Assembly (NCBI GenBank): GCA_019232795.1
Contig: JAFANH010000071.1
Location: 62,001 to 126,000 of the forward strand
Origin: Burkholderiaceae bacterium
GTDB taxonomy: Bacteria > Pseudomonadota > Gammaproteobacteria > Burkholderiales > Burkholderiaceae_D
Direction: 5' to 3'
DNA: 64,000 bases
Shown here: in pieces, positions 37,892-49,780 of the stretch
How positions within the stretch are numbered: position 1 is the first letter of the stretch
How the letters are laid out: each line of letters starts with the position of its first letter
Program-made: the position numbers and the translations under genes
Notes under the pieces: model-generated
Seen by the model: the letters and a program-made list of their open reading frames with translations, nothing else
Database searches by the model: none
Told to the model about the DNA's origin: nothing

Positions 37892-38701
37892 TTATTTTTT
37901 CAGACCTAGCACGTCCTGCATATCGTACAGCCCGGTCTGCTTGTCGCGCAAATAGCGGGCGGCGCGCAGGCTGCCCAGCGCGTAGCTGACACGGCTGGAC
38001 GATTTATGGCTGATTTCGATGCGTTCGCCGATGCCGGCAAACAGCACGGTATGGTCGCCGATGATGTCGCCGCCGCGTACCGTGGCAAAACCGATCGACG
38101 AGGGATCGCGTTCGCCGGTCACGCCTTCGCGCGCATAGACGGCGACGTCGTCCAGCTTGCGGCCGAGCGCGTCGGCGATGACTTCGCCCATCTTCAGCGC
38201 GGTGCCGGACGGCGCATCGATCTTGTGACGATGGTGGGCTTCGACGATTTCGATGTCGTAACCCTCCGAAAAACTCTTTGCTGCCAATTCCAATAGCTTC
38301 ATCGTCACATTGACGCCCACGCTCATGTTGGGGGCGAAAACGATGGCCGTACGCTTGGCGGCTTCGGCGATGGCGGTCTTGCCGGCCGCATCGAAGCCTG
38401 TGGTGCCGATGATCACCTTGATGCCATGTTCGGCACAGTAAGCAAGGTGCTTGAGCGTGCCTTCCGGGCGGGTGAAGTCGATCAGGTATTCGGCGCCGGC
38501 TAGGCCGGTTGCCAGGTCGGATTCGATTTTGATGCCGGTAGTACGGCCGGCAAACAAGCCGGCGTCGACGCCGATGGCCGGCGCTTGCGCGACGTCGAGC
38601 GCGCCGGCCAGAGTGGCATCGTCGGCAGCCAGAACCTGTTCGACCAGCATGCGGCCCATGCGGCCGGATGCGCCGGCAATGGCAATTTTCATCGGATTCA
38701 T
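37892..38701 (-). CDS. dapB: 4-hydroxy-tetrahydrodipicolinate reductase
   Basis: A 269-residue NAD(P)H-dependent enzyme of lysine and meso-diaminopimelate synthesis, needed for peptidoglycan. The nucleotide fold [18 protein letters not shown], the [14 protein letters not shown] loop, the catalytic [23 protein letters not shown] segment and the C-terminal [17 protein letters not shown] are diagnostic. The length matches E. coli DapB (273). An internal ATG at 38692 (MKIAIAG) is an equally possible start. It follows bamE by 16 bases on the same strand, a common betaproteobacterial order. Confidence 0.96.
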   Translation of the reverse strand: MNPMKIAIAGASGRMGRMLVEQVLAADDATLAGALDVAQAPAIGVDAGLFAGRTTGIKIESDLATGLAGAEYLIDFTRPEGTLKHLAYCAEHGIKVIIGTTGFDAAGKTAIAEAAKRTAIVFAPNMSVGVNVTMKLLELAAKSFSEGYDIEIVEAHHRHKIDAPSGTALKMGEVIADALGRKLDDVAVYAREGVTGERDPSSIGFATVRGGDIIGDHTVLFAGIGERIEISHKSSSRVSYALGSLRAARYLRDKQTGLYDMQDVLGLKK

Positions 38702-38717
38702 GCCTGGCCCCGGTTAT

Positions 38718-39215
38718 TTACTTCTTGGCGGCCGCATTGCCGGCGATCAAGGTGATGTATTCCTTTTCGGTCGGCAAAATGGTGCCGTCTACGCGGTCGA
38801 GCTGATTGCCCTTGAAAAACACAGTGACGTGGCTGGTCAGCACTTCGCCGTTGTTGCGTTGCAGGCGGAACACGTAATCCCAGCGGTCGGCGTGGAAGAC
38901 GTCGGTGATCAAGGGGGTGCCGAGCAGGAAGCGCACCTGGTCGCGCGTCATACCTTCCTTGCGCTTCATGCCGTCTTTCAGTTGCGACATGATTTCCGAG
39001 GAGGTGAAATTCCCCTGTTGGCAATCGATTCGGTAAGGAGACAACACGCCCAGGAAGCGGCCCTCTTCGATTTTCTGCACGCCCTCGGTCGATGCGGGCG
39101 CTTCGGCCGGTGCCGGAGCCTTGGTTGACGCGCAGCCGCTCAGGCCGGCGGCCAGCACGATAGCAAAAAGACCGGACAGGGTGGGGCGGCGAACAAAAAG
39201 GGAAATCATGCGCAT
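38718..39215 (-). CDS. bamE: Outer membrane protein assembly factor BamE (SmpA/OmlA)
   Basis: A 165-residue lipoprotein subunit of the BAM complex that folds outer-membrane beta-barrels. The lipobox is LAAGLSGC (Cys28). The mature domain has the SmpA/OmlA pattern: PYRIDCQQGNFTSSEIMSQLKDGMKRKEGMTRDQVRFLLGTPLITDVFHADRWDYVFRLQRN. The Pro/Ala-rich linker after the Cys is longer than in E. coli. A second in-frame ATG at 39209 is possible. It is divergent from fur with 74 bases between starts; a linked omlA-fur pair is also known in Pseudomonas and Xanthomonas. Confidence 0.93.
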   Translation of the reverse strand: MRMISLFVRRPTLSGLFAIVLAAGLSGCASTKAPAPAEAPASTEGVQKIEEGRFLGVLSPYRIDCQQGNFTSSEIMSQLKDGMKRKEGMTRDQVRFLLGTPLITDVFHADRWDYVFRLQRNNGEVLTSHVTVFFKGNQLDRVDGTILPTEKEYITLIAGNAAAKK

Positions 39216-39230
39216 GAGAAAGTTAACTGA

Positions 39231-39260
39231 TTGAGCAGGGACGCCAAAACGCTATATGAT
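39231..39260 (+). promoter_or_regulatory. fur: Candidate fur promoter
   Basis: TTGAGC (39231-39236), 18 bases, TATGAT (39255-39260), 29 bases before the fur ATG. The AT-rich stretch TGATAAAGCAGATAACC just downstream has a loose resemblance to a Fur box, too weak to call autoregulation. Confidence 0.5.
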
Positions 39261-39289
39261 AAAGCAGATAACCTTATTTCAGTAACATC

Positions 39290-39724
39290 ATGCCGAACAA
39301 GCCCACAGATTTAAAGGCCAGCGGGCTGAAAGTCACGCTGCCGCGCGTCAAAATCCTCGAAATTTTCCAGAACAGCGCAGTGCGCCACCTGAGTGCCGAA
39401 GATGTCTACAAGGTCTTGTTGGCCGAAAATTTGGATGTCGGTTTGGCAACGGTTTACCGCGTGCTGACCCAATTCGAGCAGGCTGGTCTGTTGCATCGCA
39501 ACCATTTCGAAACCGGCAAAGCCGTGTTCGAACTCAATGCCGGCTCGCACCACGACCATCTGGTTTGTTTGGACTGCGGCCGGGTCGAAGAGTTTTACGA
39601 CGAGCAGATCGAACAGCGCCAGCACAAGATCGCCGAGGAACGCGGATTCGGCATTGCCGACCATTCGCTGGCTCTATATGGTCATTGCACCAAGACTAAT
39701 TGCCCCCACAAGGGGGAGCGTTAA
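39290..39724 (+). CDS. fur: Ferric uptake regulator
   Basis: A 144-residue iron-responsive repressor. The N-terminal winged helix reads [56 protein letters not shown]. The metal-binding half contains the [16 protein letters not shown] motif, with His cluster and the first CxxC (about 87-102), and the second Cys pair [12 protein letters not shown] at the C-terminus. The length matches Fur of related bacteria. It is divergent from bamE and ends only 9 bases from convergent hrcA. Confidence 0.96.
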   Translation: MPNKPTDLKASGLKVTLPRVKILEIFQNSAVRHLSAEDVYKVLLAENLDVGLATVYRVLTQFEQAGLLHRNHFETGKAVFELNAGSHHDHLVCLDCGRVEEFYDEQIEQRQHKIAEERGFGIADHSLALYGHCTKTNCPHKGER

Positions 39725-39733
39725 GCCTAATCT

Positions 39734-40756
39734 TTATACTTGGCTCAGGGCGTTCGACAACAATTTGGCAGTAATGTCGACAATCGGGATGACGCGCTCG
39801 TAAGCCATGCGCGTCGGGCCGATCACACCCAGCGTGCCGACGATCTGGCCGTTGACTTCGTAGGGCGCGGTGACCACGCTCATTTCATCGACCGGCACCA
39901 GTTCCGATTCGCCGCCGATGAAGATTTGGACGCCGGTGGCCTTACTCGACACGTCGAGCAGCTGGATCAGTTCTGTTTTTTGCTCGAACAAGTCGAAAAG
40001 CTTGCGCAGCGAAGACATGTTGGAAGATAAGTCGGCAACGTTCAGCAAGTTGCGCTCGCCGGAAATCACCATGCCTTCGCTGTGATCGGCCATGGCATCG
40101 CTGCCGGCTTCGACGGCGGTTTGCATCAAACGTGTCATGTCGTCGCGTAACTGACGCAATTCGGCTTGCAGATGCAGGCGCACGTCATCGAAACTGTGGC
40201 CGCCGAAATGCTGGTTGATGTAATTGGCCGCCTGTACCAGTTGCGAGGGGGTGTAATCGACATCGGTCAGCAGCAGGCGGTTTTGCACGTCGCCGTTGGG
40301 TGCGACGATCACCAGCAAAATGCGCTTTTCCGACAGGCGCAGGAAGTCGATCTGCTGAAACACCGATTCGTGGCGCGGCGTCAGGATGACGCCGGCAAAT
40401 TGCGAGAGCGACGACAGCACCTGGGCGGCATTGGCAATGATCTTGTTCGGCAGATTCGCCTGCAGGCGCGAATGCAATTGCGATTCGAGCGCGGTTTCGT
40501 CGACCGGTTTGGCGGTCAGCAGCGTATCGACGAAGATGCGGTAGCCGCGCGGCGTCGGGATGCGGCCGGCGGAAGTGTGCGGACTGCACACGAAGCCCAT
40601 TTCCTCCAGGTCCGACATGATGTTGCGGATAGTGGCCGGCGACAGTTCCAGTCCTGAAATCTTTGACAGCGAACGGGAGCCGACCGGCTGGCCGTCGGCG
40701 ATGTAACGCTCGACGAGGGCCTTGAGCAAGGTCTGTGCGCGGATATCGAGTTGCAT
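39734..40756 (-). CDS. hrcA: Heat-inducible transcription repressor HrcA
   Basis: A 340-residue repressor that binds CIRCE operators, usually upstream of groESL, and is kept active by GroE. The N-terminal winged helix is [74 protein letters not shown]; the GAF-like core and C-terminal [30 protein letters not shown] follow. ATG 40756 gives [16 protein letters not shown], the normal start; the frame continues upstream to 40798 without support. No CIRCE is present beside it or beside grpE/dnaK, so its target lies outside this window. It is divergent from nadK. Confidence 0.95.
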   Translation of the reverse strand: MQLDIRAQTLLKALVERYIADGQPVGSRSLSKISGLELSPATIRNIMSDLEEMGFVCSPHTSAGRIPTPRGYRIFVDTLLTAKPVDETALESQLHSRLQANLPNKIIANAAQVLSSLSQFAGVILTPRHESVFQQIDFLRLSEKRILLVIVAPNGDVQNRLLLTDVDYTPSQLVQAANYINQHFGGHSFDDVRLHLQAELRQLRDDMTRLMQTAVEAGSDAMADHSEGMVISGERNLLNVADLSSNMSSLRKLFDLFEQKTELIQLLDVSSKATGVQIFIGGESELVPVDEMSVVTAPYEVNGQIVGTLGVIGPTRMAYERVIPIVDITAKLLSNALSQV

Positions 40757-40886
40757 GTCCCATTGTAGCCCGGATATTTCGTTGAAGTGGCTGGTCAATG
40801 CCGGAAAATTGCGCGCTGCCGGTTTTTTTTGAGCAGGGCTAAAATTGATTTCGGCGAATAGCCGAATTTATGGTCTAATTTGCGCC

Positions 40887-41813
40887 ATGTCCGCCGCAAA
40901 ATCTCATCAGACTCCCTCTGTCAAAACCGTCGCGGTCGTCGGCAAGTATCTGGCGGCCGGTATTGCGCAATCGCTGGCGGAACTGGCTGATTTCCTGCAC
41001 AAGCGCGGTTACGCAGTGGTGTTTGAGACCGAGACCGCACGCAACATGGAACGCGGTTCGCAACATGGTCCGATCGCCGCCATGACGCCTGCTGAAATCG
41101 GCGAACATGCCGACGTCGCAATCGTGCTCGGCGGTGACGGCACCATGCTGGGCATTGCCCGCCAGTTGGCGCCTTACGAGGTGCCGCTGATCGGAATCAA
41201 TCAAGGCAGGCTGGGTTTCATGACCGACATTCCCTCGGATCGCATGATGCCGGCCTTGGCCGACATGTTGGACGGCAAGGTCGAGTCCGAGCAGCGCAGC
41301 CTGCTGGAAGGCTCGGTGGAGCGCGACGGTGAAACGATTTTCCGGGCGCGGGCCTTCAACGACGTGGTCGTGGCGCGCGGTACCGGTTCGGGCATGGTCG
41401 AATTGCGCGTCGAGGTTGACGGCCATTTCATGTACAACCAGCGTTCCGACGGACTGATCGTGGCGACGCCGACCGGATCGACGGCCTATGCCTTGTCCTC
41501 CGGCGGCCCTTTGCTGCATCCCAGCTTGCGCGGCATCGGCCTGGTGCCGATTGCGCCACATGCCTTGTCGAACCGGCCCATCGTGGTGCCCGACTCGAGC
41601 GAAATCGTGATTGAGGTCGTGGCGGGGCGCGACATCAGCGTCAATTTCGACATGCAGTCGTTGGCCAGCCTGCTGCACCACGACCGCATTTTCGTGCAAC
41701 GATCGAAACATGCGATCACCTTCCTGCATCCGCAGGGATGGAGCTACTACGACACCTTGCGGCGCAAGCTGCATTGGAACGAATATCCGTCGGCCGAAGG
41801 GCAGCTCAAATAA
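40887..41813 (+). CDS. nadK: NAD kinase
   Basis: A 308-residue enzyme that makes NADP+ from NAD+ and ATP. The signature [11 protein letters not shown] lies near residues 82-92, [13 protein letters not shown] near 110, and the NAD-binding [29 protein letters not shown] near 190-220. The length matches PpnK of E. coli (292) plus a short N-terminal extension. ATG 40887 gives [21 protein letters not shown]; the upstream in-frame ATG 40845 is less likely. The order hrcA (divergent)-nadK-recN is well conserved in betaproteobacteria. Confidence 0.96.
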   Translation: MSAAKSHQTPSVKTVAVVGKYLAAGIAQSLAELADFLHKRGYAVVFETETARNMERGSQHGPIAAMTPAEIGEHADVAIVLGGDGTMLGIARQLAPYEVPLIGINQGRLGFMTDIPSDRMMPALADMLDGKVESEQRSLLEGSVERDGETIFRARAFNDVVVARGTGSGMVELRVEVDGHFMYNQRSDGLIVATPTGSTAYALSSGGPLLHPSLRGIGLVPIAPHALSNRPIVVPDSSEIVIEVVAGRDISVNFDMQSLASLLHHDRIFVQRSKHAITFLHPQGWSYYDTLRRKLHWNEYPSAEGQLK

Positions 41814-41868
41814 CGGTAAAATTTTGCGCGACACCACCTGCTCGCCTCTTAGAAAAACCATCTCCCCC

Positions 41869-43518
41869 ATGCTGCGTACCCTGTCCATCCGCGATTTCGT
41901 CATTGTCGACGCGATCGAGCTCGATTTCTCTTCCGGTTTTACCGTATTTACCGGTGAAACCGGCGCCGGCAAATCCATCCTGCTCGATGCCCTGGCTCTG
42001 GCGCTCGGCGAGCGCGGCGATGCCAGCGTGGTGCGCGAAGGCGCCGCCAAGGCCGACATTAGCGCCGAGTTTGCCGTTGCCAATGGCGTAGGCGAGTGGC
42101 TTGATGTCAACGAATTCGGAACCGAGGAAGGCAGTGTCATGCTGCGCCGCGTGGTCGACAACGCTGGGCGATCGAAAGCCTTTATCAATGGCGTTGCCGC
42201 TACCGCGACCCAATTGCGCGAGCTGGGCGACCTGCTGGTCGATATTCACGGACAACACGCCCACCAGTCGCTGCTCAAAAGCGATGCGCAGCGCGCCCTG
42301 CTCGACAATCAGGCGGGTTTGCAGGATGGCGTCAGGGAAGTGCAGGGACTGCATAAAGCCTGGCGTGCGCTGGGCAAGCAACGCGAGGAATTCGAACACA
42401 ATGCCAGGAACGTGCTGCTTGAGCGCGAGCGTCTCGAGTGGCAAGTCGGCGAACTGGAGAAGCTGGCGGCGAAACCGGGCGAATGGGCAGAAATTTCCAA
42501 CGAACACAGCCGCTTATCGCATGCGGCCAGCCTGATCGAAGGCGCGCAGGAGGCGCTCGATGCGCTCTCGGAGACTGATGACAGGCCCATGCTGTCACAG
42601 TTGTCGATCCTGATACAAAAGATAGGCAAGCTGGCCGATATCGACGAAGGCTTGAAGCCGGTGCAAGAGACCTTGGAGCCGGCCAGGATACAGTTACAGG
42701 AAGCCGTCTATGCGCTCAATGATTACCTGGGCCGCATCGAACTCGATCCCGAACGTTTGCGCGTAGTGGAAGCGCGGCTGGAAGCCCTGCATGCCACGGC
42801 GCGCAAGTTTCATGTAGCCCCCGACGATTTGCCGCAGGAATTTGAAAGGCTGGCTGCCCAGCTCAAGCAATTGGCCGACGCCAGCGATCTCGATGGCTTG
42901 CGCAAACAAGAGGCAGCGGCCGAAGCTGGCTATCGGACGGCTGCAGCAAAGCTTACCAAAGCCCGGACCAAGGCGGCACAAGAGTTGGGTGCTGCCGTGA
43001 CGGCGGCCATGCAGGACTTGAGCATGGCCGGCGGCCGTTTCGAGATTGCGCTCAACCCCTGCGAACCGCAGGCTTTTGGCCTGGAGCAGGTCGAGTTCCT
43101 TGTGGCGGCGCATCCCGGCACCACGCCCAAGCCCCTGTCCAAGGTGGCCTCTGGCGGTGAGTTGGCGCGCATTGCCCTGGCGATCTCGGTGATTGCCTCC
43201 TGCGCTACGGCGACCCCGACCCTGATTTTCGACGAAGTCGACAGCGGCATCGGTGGCGGCGTCGCCGAAGTGGTCGGTCGCCTGCTGAAACGGTTGGGGC
43301 AGGATAGACAGGTCCTGTGCGTGACGCATCTGCCGCAAGTGGCCAGCCAAGGCAACCAGCATTTCCAGGTCAGCAAGCAGACGGCGGAAGGCCGTACCGC
43401 TTCGCGCATCGAAGTGCTCGACGCCAAGGCGCGGGTGGAGGAGGTGGCGCGTATGCTGGGTGGATTGGAAATTACCGCAACGACCCGCAAGCACGCCCGC
43501 GAATTGTTGGCCCTTTAA
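41869..43518 (+). CDS. recN: DNA repair protein RecN
   Basis: A 549-residue SMC-like ATPase of double-strand-break repair. Walker A is [20 protein letters not shown] (about 29-48), followed by long coiled-coil segments through about residues 150-370. The ABC signature is [15 protein letters not shown] and Walker [21 protein letters not shown] near residue 450. The length matches E. coli RecN (553). The start is ATG 41869, preceded by CTCCCCC with no Shine-Dalgarno. Unlike E. coli recN, no CTGT-N8-ACAG LexA box is visible in the 55-base gap after nadK, so SOS control, if any, would have to act upstream. Confidence 0.95.
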   Translation: MLRTLSIRDFVIVDAIELDFSSGFTVFTGETGAGKSILLDALALALGERGDASVVREGAAKADISAEFAVANGVGEWLDVNEFGTEEGSVMLRRVVDNAGRSKAFINGVAATATQLRELGDLLVDIHGQHAHQSLLKSDAQRALLDNQAGLQDGVREVQGLHKAWRALGKQREEFEHNARNVLLERERLEWQVGELEKLAAKPGEWAEISNEHSRLSHAASLIEGAQEALDALSETDDRPMLSQLSILIQKIGKLADIDEGLKPVQETLEPARIQLQEAVYALNDYLGRIELDPERLRVVEARLEALHATARKFHVAPDDLPQEFERLAAQLKQLADASDLDGLRKQEAAAEAGYRTAAAKLTKARTKAAQELGAAVTAAMQDLSMAGGRFEIALNPCEPQAFGLEQVEFLVAAHPGTTPKPLSKVASGGELARIALAISVIASCATATPTLIFDEVDSGIGGGVAEVVGRLLKRLGQDRQVLCVTHLPQVASQGNQHFQVSKQTAEGRTASRIEVLDAKARVEEVARMLGGLEITATTRKHARELLAL

Positions 43519-43534
43519 AAAAGAAGAGGCAGCC

Positions 43535-44608
43535 ATGTCCGCAATATCTGCAGAAACGCAACCCGAACGTCAGCCTGCGCGTCAGCAACAGCGCGGTCCG
43601 CGCTCGCGCACGGCCGTCGTATTGGTCAATCTGGGTACGCCCGAGGCGCCGACCGCGGCAGCGGTTCGCTCCTATCTCAAGGAATTCCTGTCGGATCGTC
43701 GCGTGGTCGAAATTCCGCGCTGGCTCTGGCAGATTATTTTGCGGGTCGTCATCCTGCCCTTCCGCTCCAAGCAGTCGGCGAGCAAATATGAGGCTATCTG
43801 GACTGCGGAGGGTTCGCCGCTGAAAGTGCACACGGCCAGGCAAGCCTTGCTGTTGCGCGGCCTGCTCGGCGAGCGTGGCCACGACCTGGCGGTTGAATAC
43901 GCCATGCGTTACGGCAGCCCCAGTTTGCCGCAAGTGCTGAAAAAGCTGAAGGCCGACGGTATCGATCGCATGCTGATTGTGCCGGCCTATCCGCAATACG
44001 CGGGTTCGACCACGGCATCGGTCTACGATGCCGTGCATGCGCATTATGCACAGGCGCGCAATGTGCCGGAGCTGCGCTTCGTCAAGCACTATCATGATCA
44101 TGCCGGCTATATTCGCGCGCTGGCCGAGTCGGTCAACGCCTATTGGAGCAGTAACGGGCGGCCGGATTTACTGATGATGAGTTTCCACGGTGTGCCCAAA
44201 CGTACGGTCATGCTGGGTGATCCTTATTTCGTCGAATGCCAGCGGACGGCACGCCTGCTGGCATCGCAATTGGGTCTGCAAGACCATCAATTCATGCTGA
44301 CCTTCCAATCGCGTTTCGGCAAGGCCGAATGGCTGGGCCCCTATACGGCAACCAGCCTGGCCGATCTTGGACGCAACGGCGTCCAGCGCGTCGACGTTGT
44401 TTGCCCCGGCTTTACCAGCGATTGCCTGGAGACGCTGGAAGAAATCGCCATCGAGGCGCGTACGGCCTTCCTGCAGGCCGGCGGCAAGGAATTCCACTAT
44501 CTTCCCTGCCTGAATGAGGCGCCGCAATGGATTGCCGCATTGGCCGATCTGACTGAGCAGCATTTGCAGGGCTGGCCTACCAAGTCCACGTCAAATCCTG
44601 CCCAATAA
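43535..44608 (+). CDS. hemH: Ferrochelatase
   Basis: A 357-residue enzyme that inserts Fe2+ into protoporphyrin IX, the last step of heme synthesis. Diagnostic segments are [65 protein letters not shown], the active-site [16 protein letters not shown] near residue 212, and [15 protein letters not shown] with [14 protein letters not shown], whose Glu pair lines the metal site. ATG 43535 has AGAGG at a good distance (AGAAGAGGCAGCC ATG). The N-terminal 25 residues are Gln/Arg-rich and likely disordered. It follows recN by 16 bases. Confidence 0.95.
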   Translation: MSAISAETQPERQPARQQQRGPRSRTAVVLVNLGTPEAPTAAAVRSYLKEFLSDRRVVEIPRWLWQIILRVVILPFRSKQSASKYEAIWTAEGSPLKVHTARQALLLRGLLGERGHDLAVEYAMRYGSPSLPQVLKKLKADGIDRMLIVPAYPQYAGSTTASVYDAVHAHYAQARNVPELRFVKHYHDHAGYIRALAESVNAYWSSNGRPDLLMMSFHGVPKRTVMLGDPYFVECQRTARLLASQLGLQDHQFMLTFQSRFGKAEWLGPYTATSLADLGRNGVQRVDVVCPGFTSDCLETLEEIAIEARTAFLQAGGKEFHYLPCLNEAPQWIAALADLTEQHLQGWPTKSTSNPAQ

Positions 44609-44658
44609 AGGCTCTCGCCGCTAATTCGCGCGGTGATTGCTGATAAAATATGCAGTTG

Positions 44659-44769
44659 TCAAGACAGGGCGGTCGGAAAGGCGTTGTGCTCCAGCCCCAC
44701 GTAGCAAATCCAGATGGTCGCCAGCACGACGCAGGCGACTACCGATGCGAGGATCAGCGACAGTTTCAT
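44659..44769 (-). CDS. Small membrane peptide (36 aa)
   Basis: A short gene encoding MKLSLILASVVACVVLATIW followed by ICYVGLEHNAFPTALS. Residues 3-24 form a single strongly hydrophobic helix with a positively charged N-terminus and a short polar tail, so it is probably an inner-membrane microprotein; an uncleaved signal-like peptide is the alternative. The best evidence that it is real is the ribosome site CAGGAAGACAA before ATG (AGGAAG, 5-base spacing). It is alone on the minus strand in the gap between hemH and grpE. I do not recognise the family; no function should be assigned. Confidence 0.6.
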   Translation of the reverse strand: MKLSLILASVVACVVLATIWICYVGLEHNAFPTALS

Positions 44770-44946
44770 TTGTCTTCCTGACGGCAGGTTGGATTGGATT
44801 TGCGCGACTTCCATAATCTCATCGTAGTACAGCTCGAAGTTTTCTGCTGACAGGAATCGGTGAAAGTTGTAACAAGATTATTCCGTCCGGCTGGTGAGTC
44901 AGGACACTAGGTTGATTACGCCGCAAAATTCCACCTTGAATACCCC

Positions 44947-44974
44947 TTGAATTATTGTGGGATAGCTCCATATG
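44947..44974 (+). promoter_or_regulatory. grpE: Sigma-32 type heat-shock promoter of grpE
   Basis: CTTGAA (44947-44952), 14 bases, CTCCATAT (44967-44974), against consensus CTTGAA-N11-14-CCCCATNT. A second CTTGAA lies at 44936-44941. It is 54 bases before the grpE ATG. Confidence 0.75.
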
Positions 44975-45028
44975 TGGGCGATGTGACGGCAAGCTGTCTT
45001 TAAGTTATTGATTGTTGGAGATTTTTTG

Positions 45029-45607
45029 ATGCAGGATCAGGAAAACAACCAGGCTGGCGAACAGCCGGCGGAAGCGACTGCCGAGACCAAGGCTGCTGCT
45101 CAGGCCGAGCAAACTGTTGCTCAAGCAGCAACTGAGCAGGCTGCAACAGCGCAAACGAATCTGGAAGAACAATTGGCTGTTGCCGTGGCCAAGGCCGCGG
45201 AGATGCAAGACGCTTTCCTGCGCGCCAAAGCCGACATCGAAAATGTCCGCCGCCGCGCTCAGGAAGATATTTCCAAGGCGCACAAGTTCGCCATCGAAAA
45301 TTTCGCCGAAGCCATGGTGCCGGTCAAGGACAGCCTGGAAATGGCGCTGTCCATCGAGACGCCTTCTATCGAAGCGCTGAAGGAAGGCGTCGACATGACG
45401 CTGAAGCAATTGGTCTCGGCCTTTGAAAAGAACAAGCTGGTGGAGATTTTGCCGCAAGCCGGCGACAAGCTCGACCCGATGAAGCACCAGGCCATTTCCA
45501 TGGTGCCGGCCGAACAGGATGCCAATACCGTCGTGACCGTATTGCAAAAAGGCTACATGATCGCGGATCGTCTGCTGCGCCCGGCGCTGGTGACGGTTGC
45601 GCAATAG
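45029..45607 (+). CDS. grpE: Nucleotide exchange factor GrpE
   Basis: A 192-residue cochaperone that releases ADP from DnaK. An Ala/Gln/Glu-rich N-terminus (about 1-45) precedes the long dimerising helix with [53 protein letters not shown] and the C-terminal beta domain [44 protein letters not shown] 45029 has GGAG at 8 bases; an upstream in-frame TTG at 45008 is not supported. Heat-shock regulation is indicated by the sigma-32 type promoter upstream. Confidence 0.95.
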   Translation: MQDQENNQAGEQPAEATAETKAAAQAEQTVAQAATEQAATAQTNLEEQLAVAVAKAAEMQDAFLRAKADIENVRRRAQEDISKAHKFAIENFAEAMVPVKDSLEMALSIETPSIEALKEGVDMTLKQLVSAFEKNKLVEILPQAGDKLDPMKHQAISMVPAEQDANTVVTVLQKGYMIADRLLRPALVTVAQ

Positions 45608-45656
45608 GATTGGGTGGAATTTGGCGCAAAAGTGACGAAAGAGTGCCAGAAAAGTG

Positions 45657-45682
45657 CTTGAAACCGGGCATTTTTCCCATAT
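45657..45682 (+). promoter_or_regulatory. dnaK: Sigma-32 type heat-shock promoter of dnaK
   Basis: CTTGAA (45657-45662), 12 bases, TCCCATAT (45675-45682), in the 132-base gap between grpE and dnaK. The leader downstream holds a repeated 10-mer TTAGTTATTA (45701-45710 and 45718-45727) just before the ribosome site. Confidence 0.75.
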
Positions 45683-45739
45683 ATCTGGCTTATCGGAATT
45701 TTAGTTATTACCAATAATTAGTTATTAAGAGGAAACATC

Positions 45740-47698
<1,959 letters not shown>

Positions 47699-47745
47699 TG
47701 CAGTCCGTCATGCGGCGCTGCTTTCGTAGCAGTGTCGCAATGACT

Positions 47746-47787
47746 CGCCGAGGCAAAGTCACTATGGTGCTTTGCCTCGGCGTTTTC
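47746..47787 (+). terminator. Strong hairpin between dnaK and dnaJ
   Basis: A perfect 13-bp stem CGCCGAGGCAAAG (47746-47758) and CTTTGCCTCGGCG (47770-47782) with an 11-base loop, followed by TTTTCGCTT. It looks like an intrinsic terminator lying only 27 bases before dnaJ, so it probably reduces read-through from dnaK to dnaJ. Confidence 0.88.
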
Positions 47788-47813
47788 GCTTAGATAAATT
47801 GGATGCTGACACG

Positions 47814-48950
47814 ATGGCGAAGCGTGATTTTTACGAAATACTGGGTGTAGCGAAGAATGCCTCCGACGACGAGATCAAGAAGGCATACCGCAAGCTCGCG
47901 ATGAAATACCACCCGGACCGCAATCCGGATAGCAAGGGCGCGGAAGAAAAATTCAAGGAGGCCAAAGAGGCCTACGAGATGCTGTCCGAACCGAGCAAGC
48001 GCGAGGCGTACGACCGCTATGGTCACGCCGGCGTCGATCCGAATATGGGCGGCGGCGGTGGATTTGGCGGTGCGGCCGGTGCCGGCGGTTTTGCCGATGC
48101 CTTTGGTGACATTTTTGGCGATATCTTCGGCGGCGGTGGCCGTCGCGGCGGCGGTGGACCGCAAGTCTATCGCGGCGCCGATCTGCGCTACAACCTCGAA
48201 ATTTCGCTGGAACAGGCAGCGCACGGATTCGACACCACGATCCGGGTGCCGTCCTGGGATTCCTGTGACACTTGCCATGGCTCGGGCGCCAAGCCCGGTA
48301 CCCAGCCGGTCACCTGCACCACCTGCGGCGGTCACGGCCAGGTACGCATGCAACAGGGCTTCTTCAGCATCCAGCAGACTTGTTCCAAGTGCCACGGCAC
48401 TGGAAAAATCACTCCTACGCCTTGCCCGACTTGCGGCGGCGCCGGCCGCATCAAGCGCAACAAGACGCTGGAAGTCAAGATTCCGGCCGGCATCGACGAT
48501 GGCATGCGCATTCGCTCTTCGGGTAACGGTGAGCCAGGCATGAATGGCGGCCCTTCGGGCGATCTGTATGTCGAGATTCGCATCAAGCCGCATCCTGTGT
48601 TCCAGCGCGATGGCGACGATTTGCATTGCGAAATGCCAATCTCGTTCGCCAAGGCGGCCTTGGGTGGCGAGATCGAGGTGCCCACCCTGAACGGCAAGGC
48701 TTCGTTCACGATTCCTGAGGGTACGCAATCGGGCAAGACTTTTCGCTTGCGCAGCAAGGGCGTCAAGGGTGTACGTTCCGGCTATGCCGGCGACATGTTC
48801 TGCCACGTCGTGGTGGAGACGCCCGTCAAGCTGACCGAGCGCCAGAAGGATCTATTGCGCGAATTGGAGGCCTCGACCATGGAAGGCGGCGCCAAGCACA
48901 GCCCGCAAGCCAAATCCTGGAAGGAAAAGGTCAAGGAGTTCTTCGAGTAG
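47814..48950 (+). CDS. dnaJ: Chaperone DnaJ (Hsp40)
   Basis: A 378-residue cochaperone that delivers substrates to DnaK and stimulates its ATPase. The J domain covers about 1-70 with HPD at [10 protein letters not shown] Gly/Phe-rich stretch (about 77-120, [15 protein letters not shown]) follows, then four CxxCxGxG zinc motifs ([32 protein letters not shown]) and the C-terminal substrate domain. ATG 47814 gives [16 protein letters not shown]; an upstream in-frame ATG at 47772 falls inside the preceding terminator. It ends in a GNRA-loop terminator. Confidence 0.97.
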   Translation: MAKRDFYEILGVAKNASDDEIKKAYRKLAMKYHPDRNPDSKGAEEKFKEAKEAYEMLSEPSKREAYDRYGHAGVDPNMGGGGGFGGAAGAGGFADAFGDIFGDIFGGGGRRGGGGPQVYRGADLRYNLEISLEQAAHGFDTTIRVPSWDSCDTCHGSGAKPGTQPVTCTTCGGHGQVRMQQGFFSIQQTCSKCHGTGKITPTPCPTCGGAGRIKRNKTLEVKIPAGIDDGMRIRSSGNGEPGMNGGPSGDLYVEIRIKPHPVFQRDGDDLHCEMPISFAKAALGGEIEVPTLNGKASFTIPEGTQSGKTFRLRSKGVKGVRSGYAGDMFCHVVVETPVKLTERQKDLLRELEASTMEGGAKHSPQAKSWKEKVKEFFE

Positions 48951-48965
48951 GCAAGTCCGCCGCCG

Positions 48966-49004
48966 AAAAAAGCTGTCGATCCGCAAGGGTCGACGGCTTT
49001 TTTT
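48966..49004 (+). terminator. dnaJ terminator with GCAA tetraloop
   Basis: A near-perfect stem of about 17 bp (AAAAAGCTGTCGATCC and GGGTCGACGGCTTTTT, with G-T pairs) closed by the stable tetraloop GCAA and followed by T residues, starting 16 bases after the dnaJ stop. Confidence 0.9.
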
Positions 49005-49076
49005 GCGTCACGTATTCACTTGGAGCAATATTTGCATTTTTGAGTGACAATAACGAAAACAAGCCAGGAGACGAGT

Positions 49077-49673
49077 ATGGGTATGCTGGACCGTATCAAG
49101 CTGCGGACTGCAGTTCTCGGGATGGGAATGGCGCTGCTTGTGAGTTTCGCAGAGGCGACGGAAGTGGCCGGCGTGAAGTTCGATGACACGGCCATTGTTG
49201 CCAATCAAGAGCTCAAGCTGAACGGCGCGGGCATACGCCACAAATTCATTGTCAAGGTATACGTTGCCGGCCTGTATCTGCCGGAGAGGAAAAACACGCT
49301 GACAGACATCCTTGCCTTGCCGGGTTCCAAGCGGATTACCCTGACGCTGCTGCGCGACATCGACCCCGATACCCTGGGTCAGGCTTTCATGGATGGCATC
49401 AAGAAGAACTCCGACATGAACGAACGCGCCAGGATCATTGGCCAGATGACGACCTTCGGCAATCTGTTTGCGACAGTGCCGGAATTGAAAAAAGGCGATG
49501 TGCTGACAGTAGACTGGATTCCGGGGGGAGGCACGGCATGCTCGCTCAACGGCAAGAAGGTCGGTGACTCCATCCCCGATGTGGCGTTTTACAACGCCTT
49601 GGTCAAGATCTGGCTCGGAAGCAAGCCGGCGGACGAAAGCCTCAAGGCGGCCATGCTGGGTGCAAAACCGTAA
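49077..49673 (+). CDS. Exported chalcone-isomerase-fold protein
   Basis: A 198-residue periplasmic protein. A signal peptide (IKLRTAVLGMGMALLVSFAEATE) is followed by a chalcone isomerase-like domain: VAGVKFDDTAIVANQELKLNGAGIRHKFIVKVYVAGLYLPER, then KRITLTLLRDIDPDTLGQAFMDGIKKNSD and LTVDWIPGGGTACSLNGKKVGDSIPDVAFYNALVKIWLGSKPAD. Plant chalcone isomerases act on flavonoids; bacterial relatives of this type bind fatty-acid-like ligands at most, and no catalytic role should be assumed. ATG 49077 has AGGAG at 6-7 bases. It is monocistronic between the dnaJ terminator and the carbonic anhydrase gene. Confidence 0.83.
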   Translation: MGMLDRIKLRTAVLGMGMALLVSFAEATEVAGVKFDDTAIVANQELKLNGAGIRHKFIVKVYVAGLYLPERKNTLTDILALPGSKRITLTLLRDIDPDTLGQAFMDGIKKNSDMNERARIIGQMTTFGNLFATVPELKKGDVLTVDWIPGGGTACSLNGKKVGDSIPDVAFYNALVKIWLGSKPADESLKAAMLGAKP

Positions 49674-49780
49674 GTCCGTCCTGGCACCGACGCCCGCAAT
49701 TCCGATAGAATGCGGGTAACCGAGTATTTCAAATATGCTGCCCGTTTGGGCGGCAGCATAGTCCTTACTGCACCTATCGC

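Noticed and set aside
39255-39275. Possible Fur box in the fur promoter
   Set aside because: Only a loose AT-rich match to the 19-bp consensus; not enough to claim autoregulation.
45630-45660. GAGTGCC word upstream of dnaK considered as half a CIRCE
   Set aside because: The matching TTAGCACTC arm at 9-base spacing is missing.
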